Source of the DNA: Spiroplasma endosymbiont of Agriotes lineatus
GTDB taxonomy: Bacteria; Bacillota_I; Bacilli_A; Mycoplasmatales; Nriv7
NCBI RefSeq assembly: GCF_964019485.1
Contig: NZ_OZ026448.1
Location: forward strand, 1 to 64,000
Length of the DNA stretch: 64,000 bases
Direction: 5' to 3'
The position numbers were made by a program, and so were the translations under genes. The notes beneath the pieces are model-generated. The model had not been told where the DNA came from. It saw only the letters and a program-made list of their open reading frames with translations, and did not search any database. Shown here piece by piece: positions 24,490-34,544 of this stretch (the first letter of the stretch is position 1; each line of letters begins with the position of its first letter).

Positions 24490-25901
24490 ATGAAAAAATT
24501 CCTAGAAATTTTAGGAACAATAACAATGGCCGGAAGTGTAATGGCGGGAATTGTTGCCAATAGTCCTTATCAAAAACAAAAAACTAATTTAGAAAGCATA
24601 AATTATAAAAGACAAAAACGAAGTAATAACGAAAATAATAGAATAGATATAACAAAAATTGTTATTACAACAAATAAGGCAATAAGATCTAGTGGTATTA
24701 TTTTCAATAATAAACTTTATTTTGGTTCAATAGATCATAATGTATATGAATATGATCCATCAACAATCAACAGGGCAACAAAAAATTGTTATTACAGCAG
24801 ATGGATGAGTTGAATCTTCAGGTATTATTTTCAATAATAAACTGTATTTTGGTTCACATGATAACAATGTATATGAATATAGTGAATATTATTTAAATAC
24901 AAATTTAGGAAAAATTAATGATAATTCTGATAAGACAATATTAAATGAATTAAATTATTTAAATTCTGATTTAGATATATCACAATTAGAAATTAAAGAA
25001 AAAAACAATATTTCAGTTATAATTAAAACAAAGAAAGATAGTAACAAATATTTTAATGAAATAAAAATTAATTATAAAACAAATAATAAACCAAATAAAA
25101 AAGTTAATTTAAATAAGTTGATTAAAAAAGTAATATTTTTTAAGTTTCGAGACGGAAAACAAAATTTAATTTTTAAAGAAATAAAAGATATTAATATTGA
25201 TAACTTAATGTTTTCTACGATTGAAGTAACCAGTGCTTCAGATTAGTTAAAATCAATCAATGAAAAAGCTGTTTGTTTTGAACCAGTTAATTTTCCTAAT
25301 ATCTCTTCAAATATACAAAAAATTAAAATACCATCATGTAGTTATGAAGCTAAGGCAAAATATTTATTTCAAATTACAACAGGATTAAACATAAATAATT
25401 CAAAAAATATAGATAAAGGATGAAATTTAAATATTGACGATGAAAATAAATTAATTGATTTTACAAGTTCAAATAAAAAAGCTTCTGAAATTAAAAATAC
25501 ATTATCACAGGATTTTAATTTATCAAACACAAATAAACAAGAGCAAGAATTAATTTTAAATCGTGATTTGTTACATTCACCAGAACAAGAGTTATCAGTG
25601 GAACCAAAGCAACGCCTTACAGCCCAATATGTAATCAGATTACTTTCAATTAAAACTAATTTAGATTTAAAACAAAAAATTAACGGAACAATTAGTGCTA
25701 AAATAATTGACGATAATAACGAAGAACAAACAATCACCTTATCAATTACAGAGGGTAATGCAAATATTACAAAAATATCGTTTATTGCCTAGTGAAATTA
25801 TTATTAATGAAGATAATAGTGTAACTTTTAATGGAAAAGCAATAATATCAAGAACAAGCGAAAGTAACCCCAAGCCAATTTTTAATTTTCGTTCAATTTA
25901 A
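24490..25901 (+). pseudogene. Decayed secreted protein: PQQ-like repeats plus possible ETX/MTX2-like domain
   Basis: The start MKKFLEILGTITMAGSVMAG is a Spiroplasma-style signal sequence. Two copies of KIVIT..(9-10)..SSGIIFNNKLYFGS.(D/H).NVYEY resemble PQQ-type beta-propeller blades. A Spiroplasma lipoprotein-like segment (LNSDLDISQLEIKEKNN) follows. The last ~190 residues, with LLHSPEQELSVEPKQRLTAQ between polar Ser/Thr/Asn-rich strands, resemble the aerolysin/ETX-MTX2 pore-forming pattern. Lesions are a frameshift near 24768, TAG at 25244-25246 with the frame open on both sides, and a frameshift near 25785. About 470 residues conceptually. The toxin assignment is inference. Confidence 0.6.
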
Positions 25902-25984
25902 TAAAAAATATTAAATTTATTACAAATAATCGATTTGTTAATAACTTGTAAAAATAAGAAAAATATTCCAACCAGTAATTTTAA

Positions 25985-26160
25985 TTAATTTTGTTTCTTC
26001 TTCTTATTCATATACTTATACAAATAACAACTGCCAAGCACCACAACTGCCACACCAGTAACTGAACCTATTGCAATACCGGCGATCGCAATGTTAGATA
26101 ATTTATTGTTTGATGTTGATGGAATTGGTTTTTCAATCGGAGTTAATTTAAAAAAAACAT
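25985..26160 (-). pseudogene. C-terminal membrane anchor of a lost surface protein
   Basis: On the minus strand the last ~58 codons read a Pro/Ser-rich stalk (TPIEKPIPSTSNNK), a hydrophobic segment (IAIAGIAIGSVTGVAVVVLG), then YLYKYMNKKKKQN and stop. This is a C-terminal anchor with a positive cytoplasmic tail, as in Spiroplasma adhesin-like surface proteins. The upstream part is replaced by the IS256 copy that begins at 26161. No frame break is seen in what remains. Confidence 0.65.
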
Positions 26161-27484
26161 GGGCCTGTCCAAAATTCTGTGTCTCGATAATTCATTCTGA
26201 ATTATACTTAAACGAAGGAGAACAGAAAATGACAAAAAAAATAAAAAAAGAGCCTGATGCAATTGATAAAGTTGTTGATTATTTTTTAGAAAATATTGAT
26301 AATCCACAAGATTTATTTAAAGGCAATACTATTTTTCAGGAATTTACCAAAAAATTAACTGAACGAATGTTAAATATGGAAATTAAAGATCATCTTGAAA
26401 CTGACAAGAATCATAATAAAAGAAATGGCAACGCACAAAAAACCATTATTAATAAAAATGGTTCAATCGTAATTGATGTGCCACGAGATCGAAATAGTAC
26501 TTTTGAACCAGTAATTATTCCAAAAAGACAAAGAAAATTTGATAACTTTGATCAAAAAGTAATTTCTTTATATGCAAGAGGAATGACAATTTCTGATATC
26601 AAAGCACAATTGCAAGAATTCTATCACGGAGCAGAAATTTCAGAAAGTTTAATTAGTCAAATAACTGATGATGTTATTGAAGAAGTTAAAGTGTGACAAA
26701 CCAAACCTTTAGAGAAGATTTATCAGATTGTTTATTTTGATTGTATTGTTGTTAAAGTAAAGCAAGATAAACGAATAATAAATAAAGCAGTTTATCTTGC
26801 CTTAGGAATTAATTTAGATGGTTTAAAAGATATTTCAGGAATGTGAATTAGCGAAAATGAGGGGAGCCAAATTTTGACTTAATAATCCCCTTACGGAAAT
26901 GAAAAATTGTGGCTTACAAGATATTCTTGTTGCTTGTAGTGATAATTTAACTGGGATGTCTGATGCAATAGAAGCTGTTTTTCCAAAAACACAACATCAA
27001 TTATGCATTGTTCATCAAATTCGTAATAGTTTAAAATTTTTTCCTGACAAAGATCGCAAACTTGTAGCTAATGATTTAAAATCAATTTATACAGCAATTA
27101 ATGAAGAAATAGCGTTAGTTGCTTTAGATCATTTTTCTGAAAAATGAAATAAAAAGTATTCACAAATTACTAAATCATGAAAAAATAACTGAAATAATTT
27201 AATAATTTTTTTTGAATATCCTCAAGAATTTAGAAGAATTATTTATACAACTAATACAATAGAGTCTGTTAATAGTCAACTAAGAAAAGTAATTAAGAAT
27301 AAAAAGATTTTTCCTAATGATGCATCAGTTTTTAAAATATTTTATTTAGCATTTCAAAATATGGTTAAGAAATGAACGATGCCAATTCAAAATTGGGGTA
27401 GTGCAATTTCACATTTAATGATAAAATTTGAGGACAGAGTGAATTTAAGTTAATTACTTAGAGACACAGTTAATTATACAATCC
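26161..27484 (+). mobile_element. IS256-family insertion sequence, copy 1
   Basis: The left end GGGCCTGTCCAAAATTCTGT and the right end (complement GGGATTGTATAATTAACTGT, then GTCTC) are imperfect inverted repeats. It encodes one Mutator-type transposase. Copies or fragments lie at 34137, 50962, 55886, 56602 and 62621. The left end cuts a surface-protein gene and the right end abuts a 305 bp repeat at 27484. Confidence 0.85.
26229..27453 (+). pseudogene. IS256-family transposase, one frameshift
   Basis: A Mutator/IS256-type DDE transposase of ~400 residues. The first catalytic Asp is in IVYFDCIVVK, the second in ACSDNLTGM and the Glu in [12 protein letters not shown]. Near 26866 an extra G (GAGGGGAGCC against GAGGGAGCC in other copies) shifts the frame; a CCC insertion ten codons later adds no further shift. 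TGA codons, for example in VKVWQTK, are Trp. Confidence 0.85.
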
Positions 27485-27786
27485 CGTTTAGTTTTCTTAG
27501 ATATTTTTAGAAAAATAAAAAATAATCATTTACTATAAATTATTTCAATATGCAAATTAAGTATATATTTCTTATGTATGATTTTTGTTGTAAAAAGTTA
27601 TTTTAATGTTGTTTTTATAAGCGTTTTCCTTAGTTTTTATAACCCCTTTTATTAAAATTATGTTTGTTGATATTAAATATTTTGTCTTATTATTTATTTT
27701 CTAAATAAAATGATAATTAAATTGTTGTTGCTTGTCATTAAAAATTATTTAAATCTTTTCCTACCTAACAAAACTTTATGCATCCA
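27484..27786 (-). repeat. ~305 bp TIR repeat, copy 4
   Basis: Reverse-oriented copy joined directly to the IS256 right end. The far end reads CAAAACTTTATGCATCC. Its 41-codon ORF is frameshifted after FYNP. Confidence 0.85.
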
Positions 27787-27858
27787 CATTTGTGCTTCGC
27801 CTAAAAAATAATATTATCAAAATAGTAGATAAAATTAAAGGTTATGTACCAAGTCTAT
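27787..27858. repeat. Fragment of the IS5-like mini-element
   Basis: About 70 bp nearly identical to 47634-47700 and similar (on the other strand) to part of 30127-30199. It ends GGTTATGTACCAAGTCT, the family's terminal repeat. Confidence 0.6.
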
Positions 27859-28719
27859 TGAACCAATTTTATGTTTTGAAAATAAGATTGATATTCATAA
27901 GGGTAGAAGCAGGGGCGGGTATTAAAAAGATTGCGATTGATGACAATTCGACTAATGAATTAGCCAAACGGTGTTTACAATGCGTAAAAATAAAATTACT
28001 TTACAAAAATTTCAAGAATTAGTTCAAGCAACTAACTATTTTGCGACAATGCAATTTAAAAAATAATAATTCTAATTATTTGTTAGGGGGGGGGGTGAGT
28101 ATGCAACAAAAAATATTCTAGTCCCGGTGTTGTTGTTACGTGTTACAAATTATTAAAACAACAAAAGAAACAGCAATTGCATCGAGTGCTAATTTGCTAG
28201 TTAAAGATAATCAACGGTATGTATTTACTGATATTTCTTTAAATATTTCCAACTACTGAACAATTAGTAAGTATTGCGAAATCAGAGCAATTAATTTAGC
28301 TCATAAATTGAGCATAACATTGCCGCAAGTGAAGTGGCAATGTTATCTTTTTCTACTACTACTAGTAGTGCTACTAGTGATTCGGTTATTAAAGTTCAAG
28401 AAGCAACAAAGGATATCACAAAAAGAAAATTTAGATGCTTTAATTGAGGGTGAGATGCAGTTTGATAGTGCTTTGTTAGAAGAAGTGCGGATGAAAAAAT
28501 GCCTCATTTAAAGATGAAAGGTAGCGCTGATATTTTTGTATTTTCTAATTTAGATGCTGGTAATATTGGTTATAAAATTGCTGAACGATTAGAGCAATAT
28601 TATGGCTGTTGGACCAATGATTTTAGGTTTAAATCAAGTTGTTAGTGATTTGTCACGGGGGCCACAACAGTGGAAAATATTTATTTAACAGCGATTTTAA
28701 CAGCTTGAAGATTAATTTA
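27859..28719 (+). pseudogene. pta: Phosphate acetyltransferase, multiply frameshifted
   Basis: Pta makes acetyl phosphate from acetyl-CoA. Fragments in order and in changing frames match it: MRKNKITLQKFQELVQATNY, then FATM, LQIIKTTKETAIASSANLL, EGEMQFDSALLEEVR, ADIFVFSNLDAGNIGYKIAE and a final TTVENIYLTAILTA. At least five frame changes are needed, the N-terminus is missing, and a run of ten G lies at 28086-28095. The gene is dead. It stands directly upstream of ackA, its pathway partner. Confidence 0.88.
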
Positions 28720-28742
28720 AAATATTAATGAAAGGAAATAAA

Positions 28743-29976
28743 ATGATGCTATCTAATTTAAAGAAAAAGATTTTAGTTATTAACGCTGGTTCAAGTTCAA
28801 TTAAGTTTCAGTTATATGAAATAACAACAAATAAAGAATTTAATCCAATTTGTAAGGGATTATGATTATCAGAAAGAATTTTTGTTGATGGTAAAACAAC
28901 GATTAAATATAATAATAATGAGTTTGTTAGTGATAGCCTTTTATCAAATTATAATGTAGCAGCAGGGGTAATTTTGGAACTTTTAAAATCACAAAATGTG
29001 ATTCAAAATTTTAATGAAATTATTGCTGCGGGTCATCGCATTGTTCATGGTGGTAAAAAAATAAAAGAAAGTGTTCTTTCTTGTTAATGATGAGATTATA
29101 AAGATAATTGCTGACAATATTAAGTTGGCACCATTACATAATCCTGCGGGATTAAGTGTTTTAAAAGCATTTCAAGCGGTTGCTAAGTGTCCTCATATTG
29201 CTGTTTTTGATACAACATTTCATACAATAATGCCGAAAATAAATTATATTTATCCCGTACCATATAGTTGATATACTGATTATAATGTTCGAAGGTATGG
29301 GTTTCATGGTATTAGTTATCATTATATTATTAATAAACTAAGTTTGATTATTAATAAACCGGTTAGTAATATTAATGCGATTGTTTGCCATTTAGGAAAT
29401 GGTGCTAGTATTTGTGCAATTAAAAATGGAAAATTATATAATACATCAATGGGATTCACGCCCTTAGCAGGATTAATGATGGGTTCTCGTAGTGGTGATA
29501 TTGATCCAGCGATTTATCAATATATTGCTGAACAATTAAATTTAGATATTGTTGGTGTTGTTAATAAACTAAATAATGAATCTGGTTTATTGGGAATTAG
29601 TCAAATTTCTTCTGATACGAGAGAAGTTAGTCGGGCCGCTAAGGATGATAATATTCAAGCGCAATTTACATTACAATTATATGCTAAAAGAGTTGTTGAT
29701 TATATTACTCAGTATCAAAATGATTTGGATAATAAGATTGATGCGATTGTTTTTACGGCTGGTGTTGGTGAAAATAGTGCTTTAATTCGAGAAATGATTA
29801 TTAAAAGTATTAAAATCATGATATTAGATTATAATCGTGCTAAAAATAACCAATCATATGATGATTATTTACAAATATCTAATGATTTGAGTTCGGTGGC
29901 TATTTATGCGATTCGAACTAATGAGGAATTAATGATTTGTGAAGAAACATATCGGTTATTAAGTAATATTAATTAA
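28743..29976 (+). pseudogene. ackA: Acetate kinase, one 4-bp duplication
   Basis: AckA makes ATP and acetate from acetyl phosphate. The protein is otherwise complete at ~410 residues: KILVINAGSSSIKFQLYE at the start, AAGHRIVHGG, FDTTFH, RRYGFHGISY, CHLGNGASICAI, MGSRSGDIDP and FTAGVGENSALIRE. One lesion separates VHGGKKIKESVL from VNDEIIK: an exact TTCT duplication at 29074-29081. The second half from 29071 is intact. Read-through or a recent mutation is possible, but pta upstream is also dead. Confidence 0.9.
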
Positions 29977-29977
29977 A

Positions 29978-30124
29978 TTAACATATCTTATAAAAAACTG
30001 AAATTAATCAGTTTTTATGCGTCCATAAATCAATAAAATCTCAAATTAAAACAATCGTACCAACAACTGCAAAAACCAATGTATAAAAACCTTTAACTAA
30101 AAAACTACGACTAATTTTTTTCAT
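29978..30124 (-). pseudogene. Small membrane protein or remnant, 48 codons
   Basis: The minus-strand ORF starts MKKISRSFLVKGFYTLVF, has one membrane segment (VFAVVGTIVLIWDFIDLW) and ends in sequence that overlaps the ackA terminator. The start codon abuts the end of the IS5-like mini-element at 30127, so a longer N-terminus may have been lost. No ribosome site is seen. It faintly recalls SecE, but I do not assign it. Confidence 0.35.
29992..30016 (+). terminator. Terminator after ackA
   Basis: AAAAACTGA pairs with TCAGTTTTT across AATTAA. Confidence 0.75.
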
Positions 30125-30126
30125 TA

Positions 30127-30309
30127 GACTTGGTACAGGTACATAACCTTTAATTTTATCTACTATTTTGATAATATTATTTCCTAGGTGAAGAATAAAT
30201 GTTAGATAAATACAAAGGCGAAAATGAATTTTATAGTCTAATAGGCATAAAATATAAAACTTTCATGAAAATGGCAGATAAAATTAAAGGTTATGTATAT
30301 ACCAAGCCT
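30127..30309 (+). repeat. IS5-like miniature element with ~35 bp inverted repeats
   Basis: The left end AGACTTGGTAC..GTACATAACC and the right end GGTTATGTATATACCAAGCCT are complementary over about 35 bases, including AACCTTTAATTTTATCT. Inside is the start of a transposase-like frame (MLDKYKGENEFYSLIG). Deleted or fragmentary relatives lie at 27787, 47557 and 54703, and AGACTTGGTA also flanks the transposase relic at 52412. It appears to be a MITE derived from an IS5/DDE_4-type element. Confidence 0.7.
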
Positions 30310-30354
30310 ATTCTTATTCTCCTTACAATTAATTATATGATTAGCTATCATAAT

Positions 30355-31443
30355 TTAAAAAAATTTTTTATAAACTTTTTCAATTTCTTGACCAATATTA
30401 TCAATCCCATTTTTATTAATTACTTCTAAATAATGATAATAAAAAATTTTTTTAAAAGCTTCATCAAGCTTAGTAAATGCTAATTTTCGTAAATTATCAA
30501 TATGAGGATAATTTCTTTCAAAAGAAATTTTATCAGCAATAAAAATAATTTTATCTAAATTACTCATTGTAACAGCAGCAGTAGTGTGTTTACTAATCGC
30601 TAATAAAATTTCTTTATCACTAAAACCCAAGTGATGTTCTAAATATAATGCTCCCGTTTTTGAATGTCAAGCTGGTACGGGTTCACTTAAAAATTGTGGT
30701 AAATACTGTTGTAAATATTGCTGATGTCAATCCTTTTCTCATTGCTTGGTTATATCGTGATAAACCCCCGCTATTTCAGCTTTTAAACAATTAATTTGAT
30801 AATGATTCGCTAATTGTTTTGCCATTTTTCCAACATTTAAACAATGAAGGTAACGAGTTTTATCCATATGTAATAACAAACGATCAGAAATATAAAGTAA
30901 ATTACCATTAATATATGTTAAAACTTTAGAATCAATTGCCGTTATCATTCCTTGGCGAATTTTAGTTGAATTAACATTAACAAAAATTGGTTGTAAAATA
31001 ACTTTGTTATATGATTGTAATAATTTTTCATCTAAAAGATATTTTTCTCTTTGAGCAATAATAAAAATAACTTTAGTTTTTAAAATCGTAATATTATTTC
31101 AGCGATGCAAATTATTAGCTTGATCAGAACCAATAATAATATAATATTGATGATTAAAACCATATTTTTCTTGCAATGATATTACCGTATCAATCGTATA
31201 CGAAATGCCTTGACGATCTAACTCACAAGTTTCTAACTTCATTCAAGGGTATTTAGTAATGACAAGATTAATCATTTTAATTCGATGAATTGAACTAGTT
31301 AATTGTCGTTTTTTTAAAGGTGAACAATATGCAGGAACAATTAAAAGCATGTCAGCTTTTAATTGTTCATAAGCTTGAAGCATAATTTCTTTATGTTGGT
31401 TATGAATAGGATCAAAACTCCCACCAAAAATAATAATTTTCAT
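30355..31443 (-). CDS. nadD: NadD-YqeK fusion: nicotinate-nucleotide adenylyltransferase with HD hydrolase
   Basis: 362 residues. Residues 1-~190 are NadD, with the nucleotidyltransferase motif FGGSFDPIHNQH (GxFxPxHxxH type) at 6-17 and NSTKIRQG (ISST-x-IR type) near 155-165. Residues ~190-362 are the YqeK HD domain, with HCLNVGKMAK, the metal pair VYHDITKQW and DKIIFIADKISFER. NadD makes deamido-NAD; YqeK hydrolyses Ap4A-type dinucleotides. TGA codons are Trp. Such fusions occur in other mollicutes. The start lies 16 bases after the yqeH stop. Confidence 0.9.
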
Positions 31444-31458
31444 CTTATTCCTTTCTGA

Positions 31459-32541
31459 CTACACTATTGGTTTAATAATTTGATAATCATAATTTTCTGG
31501 TAACAACAACCTCAATTGTTGCTTTCGGCCTTTAAATGGAATTCATCCATAACCATAAATTTGAATGCTAATTTTTTTTCATTATTTTTAGAAATTTTAA
31601 TTTGATGTTTAATCATTTTGGTATTTGGTTTTAAAATTAAAATTTGTTGCTTTCAAATTCGCGAATAATTTTCAATCTTACTACGATGTAAAACCAATTT
31701 ATTAGAACCATAAAAATGAAATGATGCCGCTAACCCTTCAATAAATGAAAATTGAAATGATCCAACAATAGTAATTGTTTGTCCATATTATAATTGATAG
31801 GTTTTACTTTTAATTTTTGATTCAAAATTTAAATTACGATAAACATTATTATTTAAATAATAATTTAATTCATTACTATTAAAAAATCCTGGATTATCAT
31901 AAAAATATAAGTAATCATGATAAGCAATAGCAATTAGATTCATTGTTGTATTAGGAAAATAAATCATTAATGATAATTTACGAGAAAAGTATTGTTGTAA
32001 TGTAATGACAACACCTTATTAATTAATGAACTTTTACCAACATTATTTTTTCCAATTCAATAAGTATCAGTTTGTTGTTTTTTTAAAAATTCAACAAATT
32101 CATCAATAAAATATTTTTTGTAGTACTAACAAGAATAATATCAATTGGTTCTAGTCCAATTAATGTTATTTGTTTTCTAACACAATCTTTAAGTTTATTA
32201 AAAGCAATATATTGCATTATGGTATCAATTTTATTAATTATTATATAAAATCTTAAGTTCTTTAATTGATAATGATACTTTCAAATTAAACTCCCGAAAA
32301 GCCCAGCCCATGACGTTAATGAAATAAAAACTACCCCATCATTATTTTTAATCTTCATAAACAAATCATTATAGTTATAATTAGGATTATTAATATTTAC
32401 TAATTCATTATAATGTTTAATCCGAAAACATCGCCAACAATAAAAATGAGAATTATCTTGAAGTTTTGAAATGTAACCAGCTTGTAAATTATTATTAGAT
32501 TGTAATTCTGAACCACATCCACAATATGCCATCGTTATCAT
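31459..32541 (-). pseudogene. yqeH: YqeH GTPase (ribosome assembly), broken
   Basis: YqeH is a circularly permuted GTPase for 30S assembly. The N-terminal zinc region CGCGSELQS...CWRCFRIKHYNEL is intact, as is NKIDT (G4). A homopolymer shift near 32120 precedes DEFVEFLKKQQTDTYW; GKNNVGKSSLIN (G1), FPNTTMN (G2) and DNPGFF (G3) follow. A TAA near 31796 interrupts after SKTYQL. A second A-run shift near 31575 precedes GYGWIPFKGR. Three lesions make it non-functional as read. It lies between nfo and nadD, a conserved Firmicute neighbourhood. Confidence 0.85.
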
Positions 32542-32542
32542 T

Positions 32543-33421
32543 TTAACGATTTAAAAAATTATTAAATTGTTTATTTTTAAGCATTATAATTTCTTCCTTA
32601 TATGGTGGTTCAGAATTATTTCAAGGAGTTTCTAAAATTTTAATTATATTAGAAAATTTAGGATGATAAAGAATACTACACAAACTATCAAATCCTAAAT
32701 TACCATAACCAATATTCTCATGGCGGTCTTTATGGGAACCTTTAATATTTTTAGAATCATTAAGATGAATAACAAATAATTTATCTAATCCAATTATCTT
32801 ATCAAATTCTTCAATAACTTCTTCTAAATTATTAACTAAATCATAACCTGCATCATTTAAATGACAAGTATCTCAACAAACACCAACTAAATGTGAATAT
32901 TTAACACCCAAAATAATTGTTTTTAATTGCGAAAAATTAATTCCCAATTCACTACCTTTACCTGACATTGTTTCTAAAGCAATTTTAATATTTTGGTTAG
33001 GTTCCAATACTTCATTTAAACCATCAATAATATATTGTAAACCAATGCTAGCATCAGCACCAACACTACTTCCAGGATGTAATACAATATATTTAGCACC
33101 AATCGCTAGAGAACGATTGACTTCTGTTTTTAAAAACTCCTTAGCTAGCATATAAGTATTAGGATTAATACTATTAGCTAAATTAATAATATAAGGTGCA
33201 TGAATAATAACATTATTAATATTTAAATTATGTTTTTCTAATCCATGTTTAAATTCAGAAATTTTTAACTGGTCTAAGGGTTTTCTTTCTGTATTTTGTG
33301 GTGCTCCCGTATGAAACATTATGGCATTAGCCCCATAACTAATAGCTTCATTTAATGCTCCTATTAGATAATCGGGGCTTTTCATTGATACACGACATCC
33401 TAATATTAAATTATTTTTCAT
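32543..33421 (-). CDS. nfo: Endonuclease IV (AP endonuclease)
   Basis: Nfo incises DNA at abasic sites. It has 292 residues. Metal-ligand motifs are [35 protein letters not shown] and DRHENIGYG, and the fold starts [22 protein letters not shown] supports ATG 33421, with two upstream in-frame starts (33427 and 33433) possible. The last bases run into the yqeH start region (CGTTAAAATGATAACG), so nfo, yqeH and nadD form one minus-strand unit. Confidence 0.93.
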
Positions 33422-33499
33422 CAACATATTCACCTTTATATTTTAAGTTATATGCAAATTATACTATAAATTATTTTCTTATCTTACATAAAATAGTAG

Positions 33500-33682
33500 G
33501 GGCGCGTTTAGTTTTCTTAGGTATTGTTTTAAAGAAGTAAAACAATCAGCTAATTATATTATTTAATTACTAAACTAATCCTACTTTTCTTGTTATTGTC
33601 ATTTTTATTCGTCATCATTTTATCATATTATTGAATTTTTACACAATAAAATTAATGGACGCATAAAGTTTTGTTAGGTAGG
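33500..33682 (-). repeat. ~150-180 bp short TIR element, copy B (both ends present)
   Basis: This copy has terminal repeats at both ends: GGCGCGTTTAGTTTTCTTAG at 33501 and GGACGCATAAAGTTTTGTTA at 33658. Read from the right it shows TTGTGT, 18 bases, TAAAAT, a 20-codon ORF (MMTNKNDNNKK...), then ATTGTTTTA/TAAAACAAT as a hairpin. It could be a complete short-family element. Confidence 0.65.
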
Positions 33683-33699
33683 TAAATATTTTAATAAGT

Positions 33700-33730
33700 A
33701 TTAAGACAGTCAGCAATGATTGTCTTTTTA
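33700..33730 (+). terminator. Terminator-like hairpin
   Basis: AAGACA-G-TCA pairs with TGA-T-TGTCTT around GCAA, followed by a T-run. Confidence 0.55.
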
Positions 33731-34136
33731 TTTTATAAGGTGTTAAAAATTTGTTCTTTGAAAATTAAATACAAGTGAATTAATAATGTTGATATGTATT
33801 AAAACACGATAAATTGTGGATGGTCGCCATAACCAAAAGAAGTTTACCAGTTAATAGATAACACCCTATTCTATTAGCTATAGCAATTTGTTTTGTTTTG
33901 CAATAAAAAAATGAATGGGTGGATTTCCTAAAAATATACACGCTATTAAATTGGTTCCAAGGGATGAAACGAGCTTAAAAGATTAAAAATTAAAATAAAA
34001 AATGACAAAATGTTTGATAAAACAGAATTTATTGCCTCAAATACTCATGTTAAAATTGCTAATGAAACAATTATTACTCCAATAAAAATACTATCTTTTA
34101 AAGCAGAATTAAAAAATAATTAAACTGTAAAAAAAC
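33731..34136 (+). other. Non-coding stretch with decayed coding fragments
   Basis: Contains TTGTTCTTTGAAAATTAAAT, a structured-looking non-coding stretch, and two short frames: GGFPKNIHAIKLVPRDETS near 33918-33975, and MFDKTEFIASNTHVKIANE through 34123 (stop). These look like pieces of one lost gene, perhaps viral. I do not recognise a family. Confidence 0.3.
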
Positions 34137-34226
34137 GGGGACTGTCCAATTAACTGTATCTCTAAGTAATTAACTTAAATTCACTCTGTATCCTCAAATT
34201 TTATCATTAAATGTGAAATCGCACTA
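34137..34226 (-). mobile_element. Right-end relic of the IS256 element
   Basis: Reverse-oriented copy of the terminal ~90 bp of the IS256 element, from the inverted repeat (GGGGACTGTCCAATTAACTG) back to the last transposase codons. Confidence 0.8.
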
Positions 34227-34242
34227 CCCTAAAAAGATAATT

Positions 34243-34544
34243 GGACACATAAAGTTTTGTTAGGTAGGTAAAGATTTAAATAATTTTGAAAAAAACAATC
34301 ACAATTTAATTATCATTTTATTTAAAAAATAAGTAATAAAACAAAATATTTAATATTAACAAACAAAATCTCAATAAAAGGTTATAAAAACTAAACAAAA
34401 TACTTATAAAAAAACATTAAAATAAGTTTTTACAACAAAAATCATACATAAGAAATATATACTTAATTTGCATATTGAAATAATTTATAGTAAATAGTTA
34501 TTTTTTCTTTTTTTAAAAAATACCCAAGAAGATTAAACGCGACC
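34243..34544 (+). repeat. ~305 bp TIR repeat, copy 5
   Basis: Forward copy with ends GGACACATAAAGTTTTGTTA and GATTAAACGCGACC. It abuts copy C of the short family. Its internal 41-codon ORF is interrupted. Confidence 0.8.

Noticed and set aside
29978..30124. secE
   Set aside because: Only one hydrophobic segment and no conserved SecE signature; the start abuts a mobile-element end.
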